DNA from: an uncultured Coriobacteriaceae bacterium
GTDB lineage: Bacteria; Actinomycetota; Coriobacteriia; Coriobacteriales; UMGS124
Direction: 5' to 3'
NCBI GenBank assembly: GCA_900539345.1
Contig: UQBS01000003.1
Span: 1 to 64,000 of the forward strand
Length of the DNA: 64,000 bases
Shown: in pieces, positions 35,447 to 43,983 of the stretch
How positions within the stretch are numbered: position 1 is the stretch's first letter
How the letters are laid out: each line of letters starts with the position of its first letter
Made by a program: the position numbers and the translations under genes
Notes under the pieces: generated by a model
Seen by the model: only the letters and a program-made list of their open reading frames with translations
Database searches by the model: none
What the model was told of the DNA's origin: nothing

Positions 35447-36124
35447 CTACTCGGCCTTCTTGCCGCGAGCCGCCTCGATGCGGCCAGAGAGGAACTCGGC
35501 CCAAGCGTCGATGCCCTGGCCCGTCTTGGAGGAGATGCGGAAGACCTCGGCGTTGGGGTTGAGGTCGGAGATCTCGGCGTCAAAAGCCGCCTCGTCGAAG
35601 TCGAACACCGGCAGCGTGTCGACCTTGCTCAGGATGACGGCGTCGCTGGCCTGGAAGATGCCCGGGTACTTGAGAGGTTTGTCGTGGCCCTCGGGCACGG
35701 ACAGGATCATCGCCGTGAGGTCGGCACCCAGGTCGAAGTCGACGGTGCACACGAGGTTGCCGACGTTCTCGATGATGATGAGGTCGGCCCAGTCCAGGTC
35801 GATGGCGCCCAAGGCGCGCTTGACCATGTCGCCCTCCAGGTGGCACAGGCCGCCCGTGTTGATCTGCACGGCAGCGGCGCCGTGCTCCTTGACCTTGAGA
35901 GCATCGACGTCGCTGGCGATGTCGCCCTCGATGACGGCCACGTTGTAGCGGCCCTTGAGGGCCTCGATGGTGGCGATAATCGTGGTCGTCTTACCGGCAC
36001 CCGGGCCGGAGAGCAGGTTGACGCAGCAGATCCCGTGCTTCGCATAGACGTCGCGCAGCTCTGCGGCGATGCGGTCGTTGCGGTCGAGGATTCCCTTGGA
36101 AACCTCGATGGTCTTCTCTGCCAT
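35447..36124 (-). CDS. hypB: Hydrogenase/urease nickel-insertion GTPase HypB
   Basis: 225 residues. GTPase that delivers nickel to [NiFe]-hydrogenase precursors with HypA. P-loop LLSGPGAGKTTT (38-48), INTGGLCHLEGDM with the metal-binding Cys94-His95 pair, IIIENVGNLVCTVDFDLG and LSKVDTLP. It has no His-rich N terminus or CxxCGC motif. Start ATG 36124 has AAAGGTGAG upstream. A terminator separates it from hypA, and topA follows it closely. Confidence 0.95.
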   Translation of the reverse strand: MAEKTIEVSKGILDRNDRIAAELRDVYAKHGICCVNLLSGPGAGKTTTIIATIEALKGRYNVAVIEGDIASDVDALKVKEHGAAAVQINTGGLCHLEGDMVKRALGAIDLDWADLIIIENVGNLVCTVDFDLGADLTAMILSVPEGHDKPLKYPGIFQASDAVILSKVDTLPVFDFDEAAFDAEISDLNPNAEVFRISSKTGQGIDAWAEFLSGRIEAARGKKAE

Positions 36125-36141
36125 AGTGCTCACCTTTCCTT

Positions 36142-36186
36142 TTGAGCCAAAAGGCCCGTCTCGCGGCACAGGCGGGACGGGCCTTG
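36142..36186 (-). terminator. Terminator-like hairpin between hypA and hypB
   Basis: Minus strand AAGGCCCGTCCCGC and GCGAGACGGGCCTT arms are followed by TTTT. It lies between hypA and hypB; it may reduce read-through into hypB-topA. The loop sequence is also nearly symmetric, so it may act on both strands. Confidence 0.6.
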
Positions 36187-36190
36187 AGTT

Positions 36191-36580
36191 TTATTGAGCC
36201 TTCTCAGCCTGCTCGGCGGGCGCGTCATCAGGGATGTCCACGTCCATTGAGGCTATCTCGAGCTCGCGACCCGAGAGCAGCATCGTCGAGGCGCTGCCGC
36301 ATTCCGGGCATTTGAGATGAAAACGGTCGTGCTCGAACTCGTGACCGCACTTCAGACATGCCGAGCGCGGGTAGACGTACTCGACCTCGAGCCTGCATCC
36401 CTCGACCATGGGGCCGCGCTGCTCGCAGCAGATGCCCCACATGAAGTCGAGCGACTCCTGCACAACCTCGGTCATGTCACCCACACGCAAGCGCACGCAC
36501 ACAAGCTTGTCGGCACCCGCCTTCTCAGCGGCTGGAATCACCGAGTCGAGAACACCCTCTACGATGGAGTACTCGTGCAC
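36191..36580 (-). CDS. hypA: Hydrogenase nickel-incorporation protein HypA
   Basis: 129 residues. The N-terminal MHE supplies the nickel ligand His2. The zinc site is Cys75, Cys78, Cys91, Cys94 in a CxxC...CxxC pattern. A short Ala/Glu/Asp tail follows. It passes nickel to HypB. Hydrogenase structural genes are not in the window. Its ATG is 4 nt from the tatC stop. Confidence 0.95.
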   Translation of the reverse strand: MHEYSIVEGVLDSVIPAAEKAGADKLVCVRLRVGDMTEVVQESLDFMWGICCEQRGPMVEGCRLEVEYVYPRSACLKCGHEFEHDRFHLKCPECGSASTMLLSGRELEIASMDVDIPDDAPAEQAEKAQ

Positions 36581-36583
36581 GGG

Positions 36584-37414
36584 TTATTCCTTGTCCTCGT
36601 CTTCATCATCGTCGTCGTCCTCGTCCTCGTCGGGGTCGACCCAAGTGCCGTCGGCCTTCTGCTTGGCGATGCGCTTGGACAGGACGAAGCGAGCAACGAG
36701 CATCGAGATCTCGTACATGGACAGCAGGGCCGCGAACATGAAGAGCATCGTGACCGGGCTTGCGTCGGGCGTGACCATGGCGCACAGGACGAGAAGCACG
36801 ACGTAGATGGTACGCCAGTTCTTGCGGAACGTCTTGTACGGCACGAGGTTGAACACGATGAGGTAGAACACGATGAGCGGCAGCTCGAATGCGATGCCGA
36901 AGGCAATCTCAAGGCCCAGGATGGCCTTGATGTAGGTCTCGGCGTCGGGAAGCACCGTACCGATGGCATCGGACTCGCCAGTCATCCAACCAAAGGCAGC
37001 ACCCAGGATGACGCAGTAGCAGAAGACGATACCGAAGATGAACAGGAACACGCCGACGGCCAGGGTGGGCACGACCCAACGACGCTCGTTGGGCTTAAGC
37101 GCCGGAAGGAAGAACGCGAGAATCTCCCACAGCACGATGGGCGAGCAGACGCACACGGCCGCGAAGATGGCAACGCGGAACCTGATGGAGAAGCCGCCCA
37201 GAGGAGAGCTGACGTAGAGTCCCGAGGCAACGTCGCCGGCCAGCGACGGCGGGATGAACTCCTGCACAGGGGCCATCAAGAAGTTGATGAGCGAAGGAGT
37301 CGCGAAGTACAGAATGATGGCCGTAACAAAAAGCGACGTGACGATGATGGTCAGACGGCGACGGAGTTCGCCGAGGTGATCCATCAAGGGCATGCGTGCG
37401 GGTCCGATAGGCAT
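36584..37414 (-). CDS. tatC: Twin-arginine translocase subunit TatC
   Basis: 276 residues, six transmembrane helices. The N-terminal HLGELRRRL signal-peptide-binding motif, ALKPNERRWVVP, and DAETYIKAILGLEIAFGIAFELPLIVFYL are characteristic. The C terminus is a highly acidic run of Asp/Glu that is longer than usual. Follows tatA/B by 20 nt; hypA follows by 4 nt. Confidence 0.97.
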   Translation of the reverse strand: MPIGPARMPLMDHLGELRRRLTIIVTSLFVTAIILYFATPSLINFLMAPVQEFIPPSLAGDVASGLYVSSPLGGFSIRFRVAIFAAVCVCSPIVLWEILAFFLPALKPNERRWVVPTLAVGVFLFIFGIVFCYCVILGAAFGWMTGESDAIGTVLPDAETYIKAILGLEIAFGIAFELPLIVFYLIVFNLVPYKTFRKNWRTIYVVLLVLCAMVTPDASPVTMLFMFAALLSMYEISMLVARFVLSKRIAKQKADGTWVDPDEDEDDDDDEDEDKE

Positions 37415-37434
37415 GGTATGTCTCCAGGCCGCCC

Positions 37435-38031
37435 TTAGGCGTCGGCCTGTTCCTCCTTCTCAGCCTTCTGGGCAGCGGCAGCTGCACGGGCGGCTGCGAT
37501 GCGATCCTTGTCGATACCGTAGAGCTTGGCAGCCGAGGAGGTGCTCTTCTTCGCCGTGGTCGCAGGCTTAGCGGCCGTTGCGGCAGGCTTCTTCTCGGCG
37601 GCAGCGGCCTTCTCAGCCTCAAGGCGAGCCTTACGCTCGGCGAACGTCTCGGAGGTACCGGCCTTCTTCACAGGAGCGGCCGGCGTCTCGGCGGCGGAAG
37701 CCGTCTCGCCAGCAGCCTTGCGCTTGGAGGCGGCATCGGCCTCGGCGGCCAGGCGCGCCTTCTTCTCGGCGAACGTCTCAGGCTTGGCCGAAGCGGCGGC
37801 ACCCGTGACCTTCTTCTTGGGGCCCTGCTTCTTGGCAGGCTCTTTCATGGACTCATTGAGCGGGTTCACGATCTCGGCCTGGACCATCTTGTTCATCTGG
37901 TCCTGGGCCTGACGGAACTGCCTCAAGGCACGGCCGATGGTGCGACCCATGGCGGGAAGCCGGTCCGGACCGAAGATGAGGAAGCCGAATATGAGGATGA
38001 TCGCGAGCTCGGTACCACCGATTCCTAACAC
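37435..38031 (-). CDS. TatA/TatB-family protein with long repetitive tail
   Basis: 198 residues. GTG at 38031 is chosen for GAAAGG 8 nt upstream; ATG at 38053 is an alternative that adds a few residues. The N terminus VLGIGGTELAIILIFGFLIFGPDRLPAMGRTIGRALRQFRQAQDQMN has the TatA/B helix, the FGPDRLP hinge and an amphipathic helix. It resembles TatB (FGPxRLPxMxRTIG) more than TatA. The tail is Lys/Ala-rich with two copies of an ETFAE(K/R)KARL(A/E)AE block. Operon with tatC. Confidence 0.9.
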   Translation of the reverse strand: MLGIGGTELAIILIFGFLIFGPDRLPAMGRTIGRALRQFRQAQDQMNKMVQAEIVNPLNESMKEPAKKQGPKKKVTGAAASAKPETFAEKKARLAAEADAASKRKAAGETASAAETPAAPVKKAGTSETFAERKARLEAEKAAAAEKKPAATAAKPATTAKKSTSSAAKLYGIDKDRIAAARAAAAAQKAEKEEQADA

Positions 38032-38156
38032 CGTGGGACCTTTCTGTTGCATGCGGGCATTACGGTTTGCGCCCCTGTGGTGCGCGCAAGTCTTGACAGT
38101 ATAGGGCAAGACATGCGCCGAGACGCCCACAAAAATCGCACTAGTTTGCCAAGTCG

Positions 38157-38178
38157 GCAAAACCGGGGCGGTTTTTGT
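38157..38178. terminator. Small AT-flanked hairpin downstream of the STAS gene
   Basis: CAAAACCG-GGG-CGGTTTTTG can act on either strand between the STAS gene end and tatA/B. Confidence 0.45.
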
Positions 38179-38189
38179 CGTTCCAAGGA

Positions 38190-38507
38190 TTAGGACTCTT
38201 TGAGTCCGAGCACCTCGTCAACGCCAAGCAGGCCCAAAATCCTCAGGACGTTGGCCTGGGGATTGAGCACCTGGAAGACACGACCGGAGTCCTGGGCCTT
38301 GTGGGCCGAACCCACGAGCACACCGATGCCCGTCGAGTCGATGTAGGAAACCTCGGCCATGTCGACCTCGACTTCCTGCACGGTCTCGTCGGACAGGCCG
38401 GCGTCGATCTGGGCGCGCAGGTCCTCGGCGTTGCTCACGTCGACCTCGCCGCTCACGACGACGCGCAGCCTCCTTCCCTGCGCCATGCTCTCTACCTGTA
38501 GGTTCAT
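38190..38507 (-). CDS. STAS-domain anti-sigma factor antagonist (SpoIIAA-like)
   Basis: 105 residues from ATG 38507 (GGAGG 8 nt upstream). The STAS core VVVSGEVDVSNAEDLRAQI and the phosphorylation motif YIDSTGIGVLVG (Ser58) are intact. Such proteins are controlled by a serine kinase and release an anti-sigma factor or act in a partner-switching chain. No RsbW-type kinase is visible in the window. Confidence 0.92.
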   Translation of the reverse strand: MNLQVESMAQGRRLRVVVSGEVDVSNAEDLRAQIDAGLSDETVQEVEVDMAEVSYIDSTGIGVLVGSAHKAQDSGRVFQVLNPQANVLRILGLLGVDEVLGLKES

Positions 38508-38615
38508 AAGCAAATCCTCCTTGGGACTGTCGTCGCGACTGCCCTTGAATACCCGATTGGCACACCTTCCAAACACCAAGATTGCCAAACTTGTCCATAA
38601 AGGCAGTGCAAACGG

Positions 38616-39512
38616 TTACTTCGTGGCCGAATCGGCGTCCTTCTGCGCATCGGCGTCGTCTGCCGCCTTGTCGCTGGAAGCGTCGTTGTCGGCCTTCTCG
38701 TCGTCCTCCTGCGCGTCGGCGACATCAGCGTCAGTGGAGGCCTCGGCGTCCGAGGAACCAGCGTCGGCAGTGCCCTCGGCGCTCGAGGAATCGGCCTCGG
38801 CGCTGTCATCGCTGTCGGAACTCTGCCCATCGAGCGCGTTCTGCGCCAGCTGGGCGTAAATCTGAGCCGTCATGGACACGCCGGCAGAGCCGTCGGAGTC
38901 AAGCTCGGCGGCCTTGTTGAATGCCTCGACCGCAGCGGCGTAATCGGGGGTCTCACCGGTGTAGTGCATAACGCCCAGGTTGAACCATGCCATGGCGTAG
39001 TCGGCACCGTCGCCCTCCACGTAAGCGGTGAGCTCGGCGAGGCCCTCGTCGGCCTTGCCGCCGTAGAAGAGGCACACGGCGTGGTCGACGCTCACGGCCT
39101 GCGAGGTCTCCTTGGCCAGGTACTGGCCGTAGTAATCGGCAGCCGTGGCGAAAGCCTCCTCGACCTGGTCTTCGTTACCAGAGTAGTCGGAAGCCGCACG
39201 CATGGCGTTGGCCATGTCCATGTAGTTGTTGCCCAGGCTTGCCATGGCCGTGGTGTTTGCAGGGTTGTCGGCAAGCTTCTGCTCAAGGCTGGAGATGATG
39301 CCGGAGTACTTCTGCTTGACCGCGGCGACCGTGGTGGTGTTCGCCGTGGAATCGGTCTGCTGGTCAGACTCTTCGGCCTGCTGGGAGGCGTTGTCGGAGT
39401 TGAACGAGCAGCTGCTGAAGAACGGCAGGCACATCGAGACCACCAGGATAACGGCAAAGGCGACGATGACGACCTTCATCCAACCCGGGGTGTTGTTCTT
39501 GTCAAAAGCCAC
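38616..39512 (-). CDS. TPR-like membrane-anchored protein with acidic tail
   Basis: 298 residues. One transmembrane helix (about 12-34, VVIVAFAVILVVSMCLPFFSS); the next part is Ser/Asn-rich, then alpha-helical tetratricopeptide-like repeats (MASLGNNYMDMANAMRAA, FATAADYYGQYLAKE, WFNLGVMHYTGETPDYAAAVEAFNKAAELD) and a very acidic Ser/Asp/Ala tail of about 80 residues. Next to a small membrane protein that is probably co-transcribed. Function unknown; TPR repeats suggest a protein-binding scaffold. Confidence 0.85.
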   Translation of the reverse strand: MAFDKNNTPGWMKVVIVAFAVILVVSMCLPFFSSCSFNSDNASQQAEESDQQTDSTANTTTVAAVKQKYSGIISSLEQKLADNPANTTAMASLGNNYMDMANAMRAASDYSGNEDQVEEAFATAADYYGQYLAKETSQAVSVDHAVCLFYGGKADEGLAELTAYVEGDGADYAMAWFNLGVMHYTGETPDYAAAVEAFNKAAELDSDGSAGVSMTAQIYAQLAQNALDGQSSDSDDSAEADSSSAEGTADAGSSDAEASTDADVADAQEDDEKADNDASSDKAADDADAQKDADSATK

Positions 39513-39521
39513 GAGATTCTC

Positions 39522-39785
39522 CTACTCAGTTTTCGCCGCGGCTGCGGCTGCTCCATTGGTGAGACCGTCGGCTGCGATTTGCGAGTTCGAAGCGACGTAC
39601 ATACCCGCAAAATACCCCACGCCCAAACCAAGCAGCAGCGCCACGACGGCGATGGCGACAGCCATGCCAAACGTCGGCGGCTTGATGGCCCCCTTTTCGC
39701 GCTTGGAAGAGGAGCCGGCCGTGGGGGCAACGTCCCCCTGGGCGCCGCCCTCCTCGGGGAAGAACTGATCGGCAGAATCTGACAT
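39522..39785 (-). CDS. Small single-pass membrane protein
   Basis: 87 residues with a Ser/Lys-rich N terminus, one long hydrophobic helix (about 40-66, TFGMAVAIAVVALLLGLGVGYFAGMYVA) and an Ala-rich C terminus. It sits 9 nt before the TPR gene start and 25 nt after the amidohydrolase. No family recognised. Confidence 0.75.
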   Translation of the reverse strand: MSDSADQFFPEEGGAQGDVAPTAGSSSKREKGAIKPPTFGMAVAIAVVALLLGLGVGYFAGMYVASNSQIAADGLTNGAAAAAAKTE

Positions 39786-39810
39786 GGAAAAACGACCTTT
39801 CTAGCTGGAG

Positions 39811-41208
39811 TTACGACCTCAGGCGACGGCGCACGGTCTCGAGGCTCTGGGTGATCCTTCGCATCTCGTGCGTGTCGGCGTTAGGCACTTGGCAGAACTT
39901 GTCAGCGGCATCATAGACGATATTGCCGTCGACCATCGTCATCATGACATCATCCCTACTGGAGGTATGCACAACGGCGGAGGTGGGGAAGTGCGTGGGG
40001 GCCTGGCGCGAGTCGGACAGGTCGATGGCGATGATGTCGGCCTTCTTGCCCGGATCGAGCGAGCCCACGAGGTCGTCGAGACCCAGGGCACGGGCGGAGT
40101 CGAGCGTGGCCATGCGGATCATGTCAGGGCCCTCGATGAAGCCGTCCTTGCCGTGCGTGGCGCGCAGGGCGAGCATGGCGAAGCGCATCTCGGCGATCGG
40201 GTCCATGCTGTCGGAAGCCGCCGGCGAGTCGGAGCCCAGGCCCACGGCGATGCCGGCGCGGCGCATCTCGGGGATGCGCGCCAGGCCCTGGCCGAGCTTG
40301 GCGCAGGCGCGCGGCGTCACGGCGACGCTCACACCGTGGTCGCGCAGAAGCTCGATGTCGTGGTCCTCAAGCTTGACGCAATGGACGGCGAGCAGCTGCG
40401 GCACGTCGAGGATGTCCCAGTTGAGCGCATACTGAACCGGCGTGCAGCCGGCGGGCAACAGCTCCACCGACTGGCGCGGAGCGAACGCCTGGTGGTCGGA
40501 GGAGTCGTTGGCGATGGAGAACACCGACGAGCCGTAGCGGATGAAGTCGCACTCCTCCTGCGAGCCGGCCAGGTGCATGGCCACGGGCGTGCCGGTGGCG
40601 TTTGCGAAGTCCGCGACCTCCTTGAGGATCTGGGGGTGGCAGCTGAAGAGGTTCTCGGGAGCGATGCCGATCTGGATGCGGTCGGTGTCGGCGACCTGGC
40701 CGCGCCACTGCCCGATCTGCTCGACGGCGCGCCCCATCTCCTCCTCGACCTGCTTGCGGGCGGGCGCACCGACGCTGCGGTACACGATGCCGCGCAGGCC
40801 CAGCTCGGCGATGGCGGGCAGGCACGCGCCCGTGGAGGTGACGTCGGCCACGCAGGTGATGCCGGCGGTGAGGGCCTCGTAGGCGCCGATGTAGGCGGAG
40901 TCGAACCAGTCCTTGATGGTGAGCAAGGCCATCTTCTCGTTGATGAAGGCCTTCCAGCTCGCATAGGGCGTGTCGTTGAGAATGCCGCGCATGAGCGAGA
41001 ACTCCAGGTGCGAGTGGCAGTCCACGAAACCAGGCATGATGGCGGCCATGCCGAAGTCGCGGACCTCCTCGCCGGGATGGCGCGCCATGAGGTCGGCGGC
41101 GGTGCCGACCTCGACGATGCGGTCGCCCTCGACGAGCACGGCGCCGTACTCGATGTAGGTGTCAAACGCGCTGGACACGGGAATCACATAGCGGGATGTG
41201 AGCAGCAT
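39811..41208 (-). CDS. Amidohydrolase, probable aminodeoxyfutalosine deaminase
   Basis: 465 residues of the TrzN/SAH-deaminase-type metal-dependent hydrolase family. Metal ligands appear as GFVDCHSHLEF (His65, His67), MHLAGSQEE, AVHCVKL and GLGSDSPAASDSMD. In organisms using the futalosine route, MqnX deaminates 6-amino-6-deoxyfutalosine and belongs to this family. The position 20 nt after menG, which methylates demethylmenaquinone, supports that role. Other hydrolases of this family act on S-adenosylhomocysteine or triazines, so the assignment rests on neighbourhood. Confidence 0.75.
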   Translation of the reverse strand: MLLTSRYVIPVSSAFDTYIEYGAVLVEGDRIVEVGTAADLMARHPGEEVRDFGMAAIMPGFVDCHSHLEFSLMRGILNDTPYASWKAFINEKMALLTIKDWFDSAYIGAYEALTAGITCVADVTSTGACLPAIAELGLRGIVYRSVGAPARKQVEEEMGRAVEQIGQWRGQVADTDRIQIGIAPENLFSCHPQILKEVADFANATGTPVAMHLAGSQEECDFIRYGSSVFSIANDSSDHQAFAPRQSVELLPAGCTPVQYALNWDILDVPQLLAVHCVKLEDHDIELLRDHGVSVAVTPRACAKLGQGLARIPEMRRAGIAVGLGSDSPAASDSMDPIAEMRFAMLALRATHGKDGFIEGPDMIRMATLDSARALGLDDLVGSLDPGKKADIIAIDLSDSRQAPTHFPTSAVVHTSSRDDVMMTMVDGNIVYDAADKFCQVPNADTHEMRRITQSLETVRRRLRS

Positions 41209-41228
41209 AGGACCGGTCCTCCTGTCGT

Positions 41229-41993
41229 TTAGCCGAGCTTCTCGGCGGGTGTGGTGGCGCGGGGCGCCTTGTGTGCCTCGTACACGGCGGCAATGCCTCC
41301 CGTGCAGTCGCGGTAATCGGCCTTTTCAAAGCCCGACTCAAGCAGTTCCCGCACGACGGTGTCCTGCGGGGGGAACTCGCGAATGGAGCTCGCCAGGTAC
41401 TTGAAGCCCGACGAGTCCCCGCACACCGCCCCGCCCACGGCGGGCACGACATGCATGAGATACACGTGGTAGACGGCACGCCACACGGCGTTGGGGGGCG
41501 TGCCGAACTCCAGGATGATGGCGCGGCCGCCCGGCTTGAGCACGCGGGCCGCCTCGCGCATGGCACGCTTGCGGTCGGAGAAGTTGCGTAGGCCGTACGC
41601 CATCGTGAGCACGTCGAACGACTCGTCGTCGTAGGGCAGGTTCATGGCGTCGGCGACCTTGAAGGCGCAGGGAACCCCGCACGAGGCACCGGACTCGGCG
41701 CGGCTTCGCGCCACCTCGAGCATCTCGGGCGTGAAGTCGGAAACCTCCACGCTGGCCGGCGGGCACCGGCGACACAGCTCGAACGACACGTCGCCCGTGC
41801 CGCCCGCCACGTCGAGGACGCGCTCCTGAGGCGTGCAGGCAGCGGTGAGCGCCACGCGCTTGAGCCAAGCCTTGTAGATGCCCATGCTCGACAGGGCGTT
41901 GAACGTGTCGTACTTGCGGGCGATTTTGGAGAAGATGCCCTGCACCATCTCGCCCTTTTGATCGAGGTTGAGCTCGGGAGTCTCCATGCCCAT
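41229..41993 (-). CDS. menG: Demethylmenaquinone methyltransferase
   Basis: 254 residues. SAM-dependent UbiE/MenG enzyme for the last menaquinone step. VRGIFSKIARKYDTFNALSSMG (VQGIF here) at the N terminus, AdoMet motif LDVAGGTGDVSFEL, DFTPEMLEVAR, VADAMNLPYDDESFDVLTMAYGLRNFSDR and GTPPN...YHVYLMHVVPAVGG are diagnostic. Start ATG 41993 or an in-frame ATG two codons later. The aminotransferase gene ends 3 nt upstream. Confidence 0.95.
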   Translation of the reverse strand: MGMETPELNLDQKGEMVQGIFSKIARKYDTFNALSSMGIYKAWLKRVALTAACTPQERVLDVAGGTGDVSFELCRRCPPASVEVSDFTPEMLEVARSRAESGASCGVPCAFKVADAMNLPYDDESFDVLTMAYGLRNFSDRKRAMREAARVLKPGGRAIILEFGTPPNAVWRAVYHVYLMHVVPAVGGAVCGDSSGFKYLASSIREFPPQDTVVRELLESGFEKADYRDCTGGIAAVYEAHKAPRATTPAEKLG

Positions 41994-41996
41994 CCC

Positions 41997-43295
41997 CTAG
42001 GCCCTTGCGGCACGCGCCAGACGTGCGCTCACGAGCTTGACGCAGGTCACAAACACACCCAGCGCCTCGTCGAGCTCGGAAAGGGTGGGATAGGTGGGCG
42101 CGATGCGGATGTTGGAGTCCTTGGGGTCGACCCCGCCAGGATAGGTGGCGCCTGCGCCCGTGAGCGTCACGCCGCACTCGGCGCACAGCTCGAACACCGC
42201 CTTGGCCGACCCCTCGGGGCCGTCGAACGACACGAAGTAGCCGCCGCGCGGATGCGTCCAGCTGGCGACGTTGAGGTCGCCCAGGCCCTCGGTGAAGCGC
42301 TTCTCAACAAGCTCGAAGCGCGGGCGCATGATCTCGGCCTGCTTGGCCATATGGGCGCGCAGGCCGTCAAGGTCGCGCAGGTAGAGCACGTGGCGCAGCT
42401 GGTTGAGCTTGTCATGGCCGATCATGCGGTGCTTGTACTCGCTCTTGAGGTCGTCGAGGTTGGCCTTGCTCGCCGCCATGGCGGAGACGCCCGCACCGGG
42501 GAAGGTGATCTTGGAGGTGGAGCAGAACTGGTACACCAGGTCGGGGTTGCCGGCGGCGCAGGACAGCTCAAAGACGTTGGCGATGGGAGCGGCGCCCTCG
42601 GGGTAGAGGAAGTGCTCGCAGTAGGCGTTGTCCCAGTACACGCGGAAGTCGGGTGCGGCGGGCTTCAGGCGCGCGATGCGCTCGACGACCTCGTCGGAAT
42701 AGACGCAGCCCGAGGGGTTGGAATACTTGGGGACGCACCACATGCCCTTGACGTCGGGGTCGGCCACGAGGGCCTCGACGGCGTCCATGTCCGGGCCGTC
42801 CTCGCCCAGCGGCACGCAGACGCACTCGAAGCCGAACTGCGAGACGATACCGAAGTGGCGGTCATAACCGGGAACGAGGCAGATCCACTTGAGCTTGCGG
42901 GCCTGCATCTGCAAAAGCATCGGGTCGGCGCCGCAGACGCCCTTGACCATGGCGTGGCTGACGGCGTCGTACATGAGGGTGAGCGAGCTCTCGCCGCCGA
43001 TGAGGACGTTCTCGGCGGGCACACCCAGGATGTCGCCGAAGAACTTGCGGCACGACGGGATGCCCTCCAGGCAGCCGTAGTTTGCGCAGTCGACACCGCC
43101 GTCTGCGAGAACGGCGTCGGACTTCAGGACGTCGAGCATGGGACGAGACAGGTCGAGCTGCTCGGAGGACGGCTTGCCGCGCGCCATGTTGAGCTTCAGG
43201 CCGCGCGCCTTGATCTGGGCGATGCGCTCCTCGAGTTCGGCAGTCTGGCTTGCAAGCTCGGAGTCGGAGAGGGACTCATAGTATGACGCGGACAT
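41997..43295 (-). CDS. Class I aminotransferase, aspartate aminotransferase-like (type Ic family)
   Basis: 432 residues from ATG 43295, chosen for GAAGGG upstream. The pattern LNMARGKPSSEQLDLSRPMLDVL, YGCLEGIPSCRKFF, GGESSLTLMYDAV, SNPSGCVYSDEVVERIA, VYWDNAYCEHF and the PLP lysine in CSTSKITFPGAG match the large aminotransferase family often annotated as aspartate aminotransferase (PF12897). The substrate is inferred from the family, not proven. Leads a menaquinone-linked cluster with menG, perhaps fortuitously. Confidence 0.85.
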   Translation of the reverse strand: MSASYYESLSDSELASQTAELEERIAQIKARGLKLNMARGKPSSEQLDLSRPMLDVLKSDAVLADGGVDCANYGCLEGIPSCRKFFGDILGVPAENVLIGGESSLTLMYDAVSHAMVKGVCGADPMLLQMQARKLKWICLVPGYDRHFGIVSQFGFECVCVPLGEDGPDMDAVEALVADPDVKGMWCVPKYSNPSGCVYSDEVVERIARLKPAAPDFRVYWDNAYCEHFLYPEGAAPIANVFELSCAAGNPDLVYQFCSTSKITFPGAGVSAMAASKANLDDLKSEYKHRMIGHDKLNQLRHVLYLRDLDGLRAHMAKQAEIMRPRFELVEKRFTEGLGDLNVASWTHPRGGYFVSFDGPEGSAKAVFELCAECGVTLTGAGATYPGGVDPKDSNIRIAPTYPTLSELDEALGVFVTCVKLVSARLARAARA

Positions 43296-43404
43296 GGCGG
43301 CACCCTTCGTTTGTGACATGTTCGGAACGCGCGGCGCAGAACCGGGGACCCAAGGCCCGCTTCTCCCCCGTCGCGACGATCCGGCGATTTCGCTGCAACC
43401 ATAG

Positions 43405-43438
43405 ATGATAGCCTGCCGCACGTTTCACGCTCGTGAAA
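43405..43438 (-). promoter_or_regulatory. Palindrome and -10 box before the aminotransferase
   Basis: TTTCACG-CT-CGTGAAA (43423-43438) is a perfect 7+7 inverted repeat. A TATCAT -10 box (43405-43410, minus strand) lies 12 bp downstream, so the palindrome covers the -35 region. This is the layout of a repressor or activator site. Confidence 0.45.
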
Positions 43439-43563
43439 TGCCCGATATCTACGCAACGGGCAGGACATGTGGTGCAAGACGGCGGGCTCTGCGGCCGGCG
43501 CGGCATGCGCTATAGTGTGCCTGCGCGATTCACAAAACCAGCCGCACATCCCCGGAGGCCCCT

Positions 43564-43881
43564 TTGTCCTACGACTTCAACCCATTTGCCGCCACTTTGC
43601 CCACGCACGACGAAACCAAGGCGCCCAGCGGCCCCATCAACGTGCGCAGCGAGGACTACGGCGTGTTGCAGGACCTGGTAAACACCCTCTTTGCCCGCAA
43701 AGAGCAGGCAAGCCGCCTGGACCTTGTCCTTTTGGCCGAGTCCTGCGACGTGTGCGACGACATCATGGAGGTCTGCACGCTCATGCCGTCCGGCACCTAC
43801 ACGAGGGCGCGCCTGTGCGACCAGATGAACTCGATCGTCACCGCCCACGGCTGGGGCCTCACCTACGGCACCGTGGAGTAA
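43564..43881 (+). CDS. Unknown small protein
   Basis: 105 residues beginning at TTG 43564, with GGAGG 6 nt upstream. Sequence MSYDFNPFAATLPTHDETKAPSG..., then a helical region containing SCDVCDDIMEVCTLMPSGTYTRARLCDQMNSIV. It has four cysteines, two as CDVC. It looks cytoplasmic and soluble. No family recognised. It precedes the MetRS-like gene by about 100 nt. Confidence 0.75.
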   Translation: MSYDFNPFAATLPTHDETKAPSGPINVRSEDYGVLQDLVNTLFARKEQASRLDLVLLAESCDVCDDIMEVCTLMPSGTYTRARLCDQMNSIVTAHGWGLTYGTVE

Positions 43882-43983
43882 GCGCGGGCAGGCCACCTTG
43901 AGCCGCCCCATTGACGCCGCGCGGCTCTATACTTGCCCCACTTGAAAAAGACCGACGTACGACAAAAAGGCAGGAACATCCTC

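Noticed and set aside
32794..35583. Longer start of topA upstream of 35442
   Set aside because: The added residues are hypB read in another frame; MKLVVAEKTNAAENIA is the natural family start.
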